A stretch of 24,268 nt of DNA from a virus. Location: IMG/VR virus record IMGVR_UViG_3300032235_000067, positions 1 through 24,268 of that record, one strand, 5' to 3'. The position numbers and the translations under genes were made by a program. The notes beneath the pieces were generated by a model, which saw nothing but the letters and a program-made list of their open reading frames with translations, was not told the DNA's origin and did not search any database. Shown here in pieces: positions 17,631 through 24,268 of the stretch (positions are counted from its first letter, which is position 1; each line of letters begins with the position of its first letter).

Positions 17631-20501
17631 GGTAAGATTGTAAAGAGCGTTGCCATTGCCGCAGCCCTTGTCGGCTTGGCAATTGTAACTGGCGGCGTTT
17701 CGCTTGTTCCGACATTCACTGCGGGCAGCTTTGTTAGCGTAACCGCTGCTGGTGCAGCAATGCTCGCTATGGCAGCAACCACTGTCCTGTCTGGTGTTGC
17801 ACAGCAGTTCTTCGGGCCAAGAGCGCCTAAGACGCAGCTCTCCCGCCTAAACGTTAGTCTCGATCCGATCACACCGCGCAAGTCAGTCTTCGGCACGACT
17901 GCCATGAACTTGGACCTTCGCTACCACGAAAGCAGCGGCACCGATCAGGAATTTATTGATTATATTATTGCCGTCGCGGCTCATAAAGTTGCGTCGATTG
18001 ATGAGATTTGGTTTGAAGAAAAGCAGGCTTGGACTGCCACTGGTGGCGTGACCGCAACCTATACCGGCTATCTGACTGTAACGACCCGCACCGAAGGGAC
18101 GGCTGGCAATACCATCGCCGTTAATGGTGGCGCGAAATGGGGTTCATCGCGTCGGCTCACTGGCTGCGCTTATTTGCATATTCGGATCAAGCGTACTGGC
18201 AACACCAAGAAGGCTGAAAGCCCGCTTGTAAACGGCCTGCCTAGCCGCGTGACGATCATTGGCAATGGTGCGCTCCTCTACGACCCCCGCAAGGACAGCA
18301 CAGTTGCTGGCGGCTCTGGAAGCCATCGCTCTAACGATCAGACCACTTGGGGCGTTTACACCGACGCAGACGATTGCGACAATCCGGCGCTCCAGCTTCT
18401 CTGGTGGCTTCTGGGCTGGAAGATCAATGGCAAGCTGTCTGTTGGCTGCGGCGTACCGGCGAACCGGCTTGACATGGCTTCGTTCGTCACTGCGGCCAAT
18501 ATCTGCGACGAAAGTGTGATCCTCGCCACTGGGGGAACCCAAAAGCGTTATCGCACTTCAGGCACGGCTTCAGACGCCGACAGCCGCATGGACATTATCA
18601 ATACCTTCCTCATGTCCATGAACGGTACGCTTCGCGACAATTCCGGCAAGTTGACGCTGACGGTCATGAAGAATGATCTTGGTGAATATGTGCTTGATCT
18701 TGACGAATCGGACATGCTTGGCGAATTCGATTGGCAGCAAACTCGCGGCCTGACAGAAAACTATAATGTGGCCCGTGGCCGCTATGTCGATCCGTCTTAC
18801 ACCAGCCTGTATCAGATGGTGGACTATCCTGAGGTTGGCTTCACCTCTTCGGACGGGATCGAACGCGCCACCACCATTGACTTGGCCTATGTCGAGGATG
18901 GTCGGAGAGCGCAGCGGATCGCCAAGCAAATTTTGCAGCGCAACCAGTATCGCGGCATGTTCAGCGCCACCTTCAACGCCAAGGCGCTTGGCTGTCAGGT
19001 TGGCGACGTTGTGCGTCTTAGCATCGAGGCCCTTGGCTGGTCGAATAAGCCGTTCCGCGTGATCAGTCAGGAAATCCGCTTCGACGGTCAGGTGCCTTTG
19101 GCTCTGGTCGAAGAGAATGCTGCGATCTACGCTTGGGATCGTGAGGACTCGGCTCCGGTAACGCCCACCGCCCCGACTGTTTACGATCCGCTGAACAGCC
19201 CGTTCATTCTTGGCATTGATGATGCTTTGACGGCGGCTCAAAACGCCCAAGCAGAGATCGATATCATATCCTCCGACAACTGGCTCTCTGCCGCTGAGAA
19301 GCCCACGCTTAAGGTTGTCTATGATGCGCTCATCGCCAATTACACGGCGCTCGATGCTAAGGCGGCTGCCCTTGGGGTGGCTTCCACAGAGCGCACCAAC
19401 GCGACCAGCGCCATCAATTCTCTCAACAGCTTCCTTTCGGGGCTGACGCCTTCTTGGACCGACACGGCCCAAGATACACCGTGGACCGGCACAACGGCCA
19501 ACACTCGCTTTGATGATGCACATGAGAAGGTGGCGCTTCTTCAAGCGGCTGTGCAGGGCTTGCCCGGTGCCGATGGAACAGATGGGACTGACGGTACAGA
19601 TGCCATCACTGGCCTGCTCACCAATGAGGCCGTTACGCTTTCCGCAGACAGTTCTGGCGTTGTGTCTAGCTTCACGCCAGCCGATGGCACGTTCAAAGTC
19701 TTTCAGGGTACGACGGACGTTACCACCAGTTCGGCGTTCACCGTGGCATCGTCGAGCAACTGCACGGTGTCCATTGGCGGCAGCGCCGGCATCTATTCGG
19801 TCAGCGCCATGACTGCGGACACGGCTTCGGCCACATTCCAAGCGGTCTACAGCGGCGTTACCATCCAGAAGGTTCTGAGCCTGTCTAAGTCTCGGACTGG
19901 TACTGCTGGTACTGACGGAACAGATGGAACTGACGGCGTTAACGGCAACAAGTTTGTTCCGATCTTCAAGCGTTCGGCCACACTGCCAACCACGCCCACG
20001 GGCAACTTGACGCCTGCCGGATGGTCGACCTCTATTCCTGCGGTCAACGGCCAGCCTGCTTGGCGTAGTGATGGCGAGATTTCTGGCGCATCGACGCTGG
20101 TCGGTAGCTGGACAACGCCAGTATTGTTCGAAGCCGTGGCTCCCTCGCCTGCCTCTCAGACGATCCTCATCACGGCGCAGACGCAAACCACCTCTGCCAT
20201 CACGATCAGTCTGGACAATGGCGAGAGCCGTTCGATTGATGCCCGTGTCCGCGTGACCGGCCTTTCCAGTTCGACCACTCAAAACGTCATTATCGAATGG
20301 CGCGAAATTGGTGGCACTTATGCCCAGCTTGGCTCGACTGGCTCGGATAGCGGTGGCGCAGGCGATACGGTCTTCGCCATTGCACTAGAGACACTCACCA
20401 ATAGTTCTGGCATACCAAAGGCTTATGAAATCAGGGCGGTTGCCTCAAAGTCTGGCGGCACCGGAACCATTGACCAAGCATCCAGCTACCTGAAAGCGTA
20501 A
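17628..20501 (+). CDS. Tail hub/tip protein, J-like, with fibre domains
   Basis: The central tip protein that contacts the host. With an AUC start at 17628 it has 957 residues; a TTG at 17676 would give 941 but lacks a ribosome site. N-terminal 60 residues are hydrophobic (KSVAIAAALVGLAIVTGG...). Residues 60-500 resemble the J/baseplate-hub group (SVFGTTAMNLDLRYHESSG, AVAAHKVASIDEIWFEE, LLGWKINGKLSVGCGVPANR, GLTENYNVARGRYVDP, RIAKQILQRNQYRG). A helical spacer covers about 525-640. Two collagen-like GTD repeats (about 645-660, 757-770) flank a beta domain (LTNEAVTLSADSSGVVSSF...ITIQKVLSLSKSRTG) and a last beta domain follows. Confidence 0.85.
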   Translation: MGKIVKSVAIAAALVGLAIVTGGVSLVPTFTAGSFVSVTAAGAAMLAMAATTVLSGVAQQFFGPRAPKTQLSRLNVSLDPITPRKSVFGTTAMNLDLRYHESSGTDQEFIDYIIAVAAHKVASIDEIWFEEKQAWTATGGVTATYTGYLTVTTRTEGTAGNTIAVNGGAKWGSSRRLTGCAYLHIRIKRTGNTKKAESPLVNGLPSRVTIIGNGALLYDPRKDSTVAGGSGSHRSNDQTTWGVYTDADDCDNPALQLLWWLLGWKINGKLSVGCGVPANRLDMASFVTAANICDESVILATGGTQKRYRTSGTASDADSRMDIINTFLMSMNGTLRDNSGKLTLTVMKNDLGEYVLDLDESDMLGEFDWQQTRGLTENYNVARGRYVDPSYTSLYQMVDYPEVGFTSSDGIERATTIDLAYVEDGRRAQRIAKQILQRNQYRGMFSATFNAKALGCQVGDVVRLSIEALGWSNKPFRVISQEIRFDGQVPLALVEENAAIYAWDREDSAPVTPTAPTVYDPLNSPFILGIDDALTAAQNAQAEIDIISSDNWLSAAEKPTLKVVYDALIANYTALDAKAAALGVASTERTNATSAINSLNSFLSGLTPSWTDTAQDTPWTGTTANTRFDDAHEKVALLQAAVQGLPGADGTDGTDGTDAITGLLTNEAVTLSADSSGVVSSFTPADGTFKVFQGTTDVTTSSAFTVASSSNCTVSIGGSAGIYSVSAMTADTASATFQAVYSGVTIQKVLSLSKSRTGTAGTDGTDGTDGVNGNKFVPIFKRSATLPTTPTGNLTPAGWSTSIPAVNGQPAWRSDGEISGASTLVGSWTTPVLFEAVAPSPASQTILITAQTQTTSAITISLDNGESRSIDARVRVTGLSSSTTQNVIIEWREIGGTYAQLGSTGSDSGGAGDTVFAIALETLTNSSGIPKAYEIRAVASKSGGTGTIDQASSYLKA
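19575..19936 (+). repeat. 20-bp direct repeats flanking a tip-protein domain
   Basis: GGAACAGATGGGACTGACGG (19575-19594) recurs with one change at 19917-19936. Both encode Gly-Thr-Asp collagen-like turns on either side of a roughly 320-bp segment encoding a beta domain. Homologous repeats in this position would allow the domain between them to be exchanged or lost by recombination. Confidence 0.55.
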
Positions 20502-20542
20502 AGTAAATTGCTTTTTGCCGCCAGAAATGATAGGAGTTCGAA

Positions 20543-22402
20543 ATGGCCTATATCTACGACCTAACCGATACTTGGAACGCTGGCGGAACTACGTTCAACG
20601 CCATCAAGATGAATGTCACCGATAGCGCGTCGGCTTCGGCCTCGAAGCTGGTGACGCTTCAGACCAATGGCACTGAGCGTTTTAGTGTTACCAAGGGTGG
20701 TCAGGGATATTTTAGTGGGAATGTTGGGATTGGTACGACTTCGCCTCCGCTGAAATTTGTTGTCTCTAACGCTGGCGCAGCAGGGTTGGAAATTGACCCG
20801 ACCGCAGTGGCTTCTGCACCCGTCATCCAGTCCTACAACCGCAGCGGTGCTGCGTACACCCAACTGACCTACAGCGCTCTTCAGCATGTCTGGCAGATTA
20901 GCGGTACTGAGCAGATGCGCATCGACAGCTCGGGCAACGTCGGGATTGGCATAACCCCTACGGCTAGACTGCACGTTGCGGGCACTATTCAATCCTCTTC
21001 TGGCTCGACTACGGCGCAAATGTTTGCCGATGGTAGCGCAGCGTACTTCACCAGTGTAGGCGCTTTCCCCTCCATCTTCAGCACTAACGGCACCGAGCGC
21101 ATGCGCATTGACAGCTCGGGCAACGTCGGGGTTAATTGCACCCCCAGCCCGTGGGTGTCTTCGTGGCGCGCTATTGATATAACCACTGGCGGCGGTGCGC
21201 TTTTTGGTAGCCTTGCTATTTCGGGTATTGCGAACAACGCCTACCTCGATAGCGGTGTAGATTGGCGCTACAAATCCAGTTTCGGCGCGGCCCAGATATA
21301 CATGGGCTCGAATGGGGCCACCACGTTCTACAACGCCGCTGCAGGTACCGCAGGTAACGTAATCAGCTTTGTAGAAAGCATGCGCATCGACGCAAGCGGT
21401 AACGTCGGGATCGGTACGGCTACGCCTTCTTATAAGTTGGAAACTCGCACAGACGCGGTATCCGGTTTCAATTGGGTTGCCTCGTTTAACAACACCGCTA
21501 CCGGTGGTTTTGGTGCTGGGTTTCTAGCCCGCTCAAGCGTTGGTTCTGCATATTTTTATATGCGTGGTGATGGGGTTGCGTATGTAGAAAACTCGACCAA
21601 TAACGCGCTTGGTTTTGCTACTAACGCTACCGAACGCGCCCGTATCGACGGCGCAGGTAACGTCGGGATTGGTACCACCACACCGCAGGCGAAAGTTGAA
21701 GTAAATGGTGGTTTGGACGGCGTATATAACGCCAACGTACTCGTAACTAGCACGGCCAACACGGCTAAACTGGCCTTTAACCCCACCGGAGTTAGCTCGT
21801 CTGGGGTGGGCAATGTAGGTGGCGGCCTCGTCTTCTACGCCAGCGGCGCTAACACCGAACGCGCCCGTATCGACGCCAGCGGCAATCTGATGGTCGGCAA
21901 AAGCACTATGGCAGACACGACAGTCGGGGTCTCCGTCGTCGGTAATACTTCGTCGTCTCAATATGGTGCCATCACCAGCACATTGGCGGCCTCAACCAAC
22001 GCGAACCAAACTCTACAGGTCTACTCGACGGGCGCTTCGGCATACCGCTTCTACGTCGACATGGCGGGTACCGTGTTCGCCACAAGCACGACGATCAGTG
22101 CCATCTCTGATATTCGCTTCAAGGAAAATGTGCGGGAGCTGGATGCTGGTCTGGATACGATCCTTGCCCTTAAGCCTCGCCGGTTCGACTGGAAACAGGG
22201 TAAGGGTAAAGACGTACGCGACGACATGGGCTTCATTGCGCAGGAAGTCGAAGAAGTGCTGCCCGAGCTGATCGGCGGTTGGAAAGCCGGTGAAGGTGAG
22301 CCTGACGACCTCAAGTCTGTCAAGGCAGGTGACCTCATCCCCGTGCTGGTAAAGGCGATCCAAGAACTTACCGCCCGTGTGGCGCAACTCGAAGGAAACT
22401 AA
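20543..22402 (+). CDS. Tail fibre with S74 self-cleaving chaperone domain
   Basis: A 619-residue fibre with TAGGAG upstream of its ATG. Six units of the form E-R-M-R-I-D-S-S-G-N-V-G-I-G-T recur along the shaft, separated by variable beta segments of different length. The last 97 residues are the intramolecular chaperone: SDIRFKENVRELDAG, LKPRRFDWK, MGFIAQEVEEVLPEL and a final helix (LVKAIQELTARVAQLEG). The candidate catalytic pair is Ser522 and Lys527, by analogy with endosialidase-type S74 domains, which cut themselves off after trimer folding. It probably binds a surface receptor on the host cell. Confidence 0.88.
   Translation: MAYIYDLTDTWNAGGTTFNAIKMNVTDSASASASKLVTLQTNGTERFSVTKGGQGYFSGNVGIGTTSPPLKFVVSNAGAAGLEIDPTAVASAPVIQSYNRSGAAYTQLTYSALQHVWQISGTEQMRIDSSGNVGIGITPTARLHVAGTIQSSSGSTTAQMFADGSAAYFTSVGAFPSIFSTNGTERMRIDSSGNVGVNCTPSPWVSSWRAIDITTGGGALFGSLAISGIANNAYLDSGVDWRYKSSFGAAQIYMGSNGATTFYNAAAGTAGNVISFVESMRIDASGNVGIGTATPSYKLETRTDAVSGFNWVASFNNTATGGFGAGFLARSSVGSAYFYMRGDGVAYVENSTNNALGFATNATERARIDGAGNVGIGTTTPQAKVEVNGGLDGVYNANVLVTSTANTAKLAFNPTGVSSSGVGNVGGGLVFYASGANTERARIDASGNLMVGKSTMADTTVGVSVVGNTSSSQYGAITSTLAASTNANQTLQVYSTGASAYRFYVDMAGTVFATSTTISAISDIRFKENVRELDAGLDTILALKPRRFDWKQGKGKDVRDDMGFIAQEVEEVLPELIGGWKAGEGEPDDLKSVKAGDLIPVLVKAIQELTARVAQLEGN
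20915..21887 (+). repeat. Dispersed 30-bp fibre repeats
   Basis: Near-identical copies of ATGCGCATCGACAGCTCGGG and the ten bases after it (GCAACGTCGGG region) are found at 20915-20944 and 21101-21130, differing at one base. A third, more diverged copy is at 21380-21409, with related ones near 21634-21667 and 21857-21887. They encode the MRIDSSGNVGIG units. Their high DNA identity, unlike the rest of the fibre, could support recombination among fibre genes. Confidence 0.65.
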
Positions 22403-22403
22403 A

Positions 22404-22718
22404 ATGGACTGGAAAATCGTAAGTCTCGAATGCTATCCTGAATATGAAGGTCAGGAAAATGTCGTGTTCACCGCGCACTGGACGCTCGCTCACGAAGAAG
22501 ATGGCTTCAGCGGCTATGCCTATGGCTCTGCTGGTTTGACGCTTGATCCTGAAGCTGAGTTCATTGCCTTTGATGCTCTGAGCGAAGACACTGTCGTTGG
22601 TTGGGTAAAAGATGCACTTGGTCAAGAAGGTGTTGATAGATACGAAGCATCCATCATGAAACAAATCGAGGATCAGAAAAATCCGCCTGTTATCAGGCCT
22701 GAACTTCCTTGGATTTAA
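22404..22718 (+). CDS. Small fibre-linked protein (DUF7936-type)
   Basis: ATG 22404 follows the fibre stop by one base with AAGGAAA just upstream; an in-frame GTG at 22377 lies inside the fibre gene and is unlikely. The 104-residue protein has a beta-rich body (WKIVSLECYPEYEGQENVVFTAHWTLAHEEDG, YAYGSAGLTLDP, FDALSEDTVVGWVKDALG) and a C-terminal tail RYEASIMKQIEDQKNPPVIRPELPW. That plan is widespread in phages as an unnamed family, which I recall as DUF7936, usually beside the fibre. It may act in fibre assembly or be a minor virion part. Confidence 0.6.
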   Translation: MDWKIVSLECYPEYEGQENVVFTAHWTLAHEEDGFSGYAYGSAGLTLDPEAEFIAFDALSEDTVVGWVKDALGQEGVDRYEASIMKQIEDQKNPPVIRPELPWI

Positions 22719-22727
22719 GGTGCTGAG

Positions 22728-22928
22728 ATGAGCGTCCACAAAGCAATTCACGCACTGGGGGATAACGTGAAGCATATTGCCGACTGGTTTTCTGTTGCGG
22801 TTGCTGCGGGGGCGCTCTCTCAAATCCTGCCGCCTTTGGCGTCTTTACTCACTATAGTCTGGATGAGCCTTCGCATTTACGATTGGTTCGAAGCCAGATT
22901 TAACGGGGAGCGGCTACCTAAAGATTAG
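22728..22928 (+). CDS. Holin candidate
   Basis: A 66-residue protein with a charged N-terminus (about 1-19), a hydrophobic region 20-50 (WFSVAVAAGALSQILPPLASLLTIVWMSLRIY) that a Pro-Pro at 35-36 splits into two short spans, and a charged C-terminus (DWFEARFNGERLPKD). This fits small class-II phage holins that open the inner membrane for endolysin. The endolysin begins 1,050 bases downstream, with one gene between. AAGG at 22716-22719 is near the start. Confidence 0.65.
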   Translation: MSVHKAIHALGDNVKHIADWFSVAVAAGALSQILPPLASLLTIVWMSLRIYDWFEARFNGERLPKD

Positions 22929-22950
22929 CCGTAATTATACGAGGTGATTA

Positions 22951-23976
22951 ATGCCGCCACCCGGCCCATCTGAAGAAGAACTGCTAAAGTTCATTAGAGC
23001 CTATGAAGCCTGCGGGCATAATCTGACGCAGACCGCAAGGTTTCTGAACAGATCGAGGCCGACGCTCCAGCACTGGCTCAATCACTACGTCCCCAACATG
23101 ACGGCAAAGCCAGAGGCCGAGGAACTGCCTCCCTCTGATCTGCCATTCGAGGAACGCCTCGAAACCATGAAGAAGCGCAACTCGCTTCGGATCGCACATG
23201 CCAAGGCCTTGGCGTGGCAAACGATCAGGGTACCGGTCGAGGGTCCATATGGCCTTTGCTGGTTCGGCGATCCCCATCTTGACGATCCTTTCTGCGATCT
23301 AAACCTGGTCGAGGAACATGCTGCGATCTGCCGCGAGACTGAAGCCCTCTACGGCTGCAATGGTGGCGACAGCATCAATAACTGGGTTGGTCGCCTAGAA
23401 CGGCTTTATGCAGAGCAGTCAGCCACCTCATCTGAGGCGTGGGAACTGGTCGATTGGTTCATGAACGATCTCGGCATCAACTGGCTGCTTTGGATACTCG
23501 GCAATCACGATGTCTGGAACTACGGCTCTCGCATCTTCGAGCGCATGAACACCCAGAAGGTTCTGATGCGCGACTGGGATGCGAAGCTGAAGCTTGTCTC
23601 TCCATCTGGTGAAGCCACAGTCTGGGCGCGGCACGATTTCAAGGGCCACTCCATGTATAACGAGATGCACGGCCTCAAACGTGCCTCGATGATGGATGAG
23701 CAGGCTGATATCTATGCGGCGTTCCACCGGCATACTTGGGGTGTGGCTCAGGGCGAGATGGAGAACGGTCGCGATTATTGCTTGATCCGCGCTCGCGGAT
23801 ATAAGATGAGCGATGACTATGCGCTGAAAAAGCAGTTCACTGAGCAGCTTCGAGGGCAGTCCGTTGTGACTGTGATCGAGCCTCGCTTTGGTGATAAGCC
23901 GCTCGTTCATGCGTTTAAGGATGTAGAAACTGGTGCAGACTTTTTGACATTCCTGCGCCAAAAAGGAGGCTATTAA
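22951..23976 (+). CDS. HTH-metallophosphoesterase fusion
   Basis: A 341-residue protein with GAGGTG six bases before its ATG. Residues 10-46 form a helix-turn-helix (KFIRAYEACGHNLTQTARFL, then SRPTLQHWLNHY). Residues 95-330 are a calcineurin-type phosphoesterase with all metal motifs: GDPHLD (Asp107, His109), GGDSINN (Asp140), GNHD (Asn185, His186), His228 in ARHDFKGHS, and H-R-H at 259-261. Substrates could be DNA ends, nucleotides or cyclic signals. It lies between holin and endolysin, which is an odd place for a DNA enzyme. It could process packaging ends, regulate late genes or counter host defence; none is proven. Confidence 0.8.
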   Translation: MPPPGPSEEELLKFIRAYEACGHNLTQTARFLNRSRPTLQHWLNHYVPNMTAKPEAEELPPSDLPFEERLETMKKRNSLRIAHAKALAWQTIRVPVEGPYGLCWFGDPHLDDPFCDLNLVEEHAAICRETEALYGCNGGDSINNWVGRLERLYAEQSATSSEAWELVDWFMNDLGINWLLWILGNHDVWNYGSRIFERMNTQKVLMRDWDAKLKLVSPSGEATVWARHDFKGHSMYNEMHGLKRASMMDEQADIYAAFHRHTWGVAQGEMENGRDYCLIRARGYKMSDDYALKKQFTEQLRGQSVVTVIEPRFGDKPLVHAFKDVETGADFLTFLRQKGGY

Positions 23977-24268
23977 TGAATACGAATTTTGATGAAGCAC
24001 TGAAGATGGTTCTGGCTCACGAAGGCGGGTTCGTAAACGATCCGCACGATAGGGGCGGTGCTACCAATAAGGGCGTCACCCAGAAGGTCTATGATGCCTA
24101 CCGGCAGACCCGTGCGCGTCCGATCCAGTCTGTGAAATTTATCACCGAGGATGAAACCAAGGCGATCTACAAATTTCAATACTGGGATCGGGTGCAGGGT
24201 GACTTTCTGCCTCGCGGTCTCGACTATGCTGTTTTCGACTATGCGGTCAATTCTGGCGTGGCGAGAGC
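23976..24268 (+). CDS. Endolysin, glycoside hydrolase 108 family (partial)
   Basis: The first 97 codons of a peptidoglycan hydrolase; the window ends inside it. Start at a TAATG overlap with AAAGGAGG upstream. The sequence AHEGGFVNDPHDRGGATNKGVTQ (about 14-35) is the GH108 signature with Glu16 as the candidate acid catalyst; AIYKFQYWDRVQGDFLPRGLDYAVFDYAVNSG follows in the family order. A C-terminal peptidoglycan-binding domain is expected beyond the window. Cytoplasmic release would need the upstream holin. No signal peptide is seen. Confidence 0.9.
   Translation, partial: MNTNFDEALKMVLAHEGGFVNDPHDRGGATNKGVTQKVYDAYRQTRARPIQSVKFITEDETKAIYKFQYWDRVQGDFLPRGLDYAVFDYAVNSGVAR

Noticed and set aside
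18570-20282. Long open frame on the minus strand opposite the tip gene
   Set aside because: It lies wholly opposite a convincing J-like gene, is very rich in Arg with no family pattern, and has no ribosome site; it is a shadow of codon bias.

Overview
The window is the structural half of a tailed bacteriophage genome (or prophage) with a long, non-contractile, siphovirus-type tail. Every credible gene is on the + strand and most neighbours are coupled by ATGA or TAATG overlaps. The terminase large subunit and portal are of the lambda GpA/gpB type. The capsid is of the HK97 type, with the prohead protease and major capsid protein in one reading frame. The host is probably a proteobacterium, perhaps an alphaproteobacterium such as a sphingomonad or rhizobial relative, judging from the gene families and moderate GC; this is inference. 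No integrase, repressor, tRNA or attachment site is visible, so the lifestyle cannot be decided.

Layout. (1) 1-1670 is a self-contained cassette of small genes: a leader with three DNA dyads and a possible promoter, a 26-residue membrane peptide, a GP88-like phage protein, a 76-residue unknown, and a 50-residue XRE-type helix-turn-helix protein. It ends in two hairpin terminators with a strong G-quadruplex motif between them. It looks like a moron. (2) 1671-2045 is non-coding, carries dyads and a nested inverted repeat, and sits where a lambda-type phage would carry cos. (3) 2085-6509 holds small and large terminase, a gpW-like joining protein and the portal. (4) 6499-9249 holds four beta-rich or repetitive proteins between portal and capsid, probably virion surface proteins. 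(5) 9308-11131 is the protease-capsid fusion, with its own candidate promoter and a nested start for capsid alone. (6) 11193-13605 holds neck and tail genes, including two tandem paralogue pairs (gpU-like tail terminators, tail tube proteins). (7) 13624-15900 holds the tail assembly chaperone pair, made through a -1 frameshift, and the tape measure. (8) 15900-22718 holds the tail tip proteins, a NlpC/P60-like DUF6950 protein, a J-like hub/tip protein that appears to start at AUC, an S74-chaperoned fibre and a small fibre-linked protein. (9) 22728-24268 holds a holin candidate, an HTH-metallophosphoesterase and the start of a GH108 endolysin cut by the window end.

The genes together give packaging, head assembly, neck, tail, adsorption and lysis in the usual order. 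The points most worth a second look are the complete frameshift signal at 13953-14004, the AUC start at 17628, the nested capsid start at 9896, the terminator/G-quadruplex boundary at 1567-1670, the inverted repeat before the terminase, and the 22-residue periodic protein at 8227.
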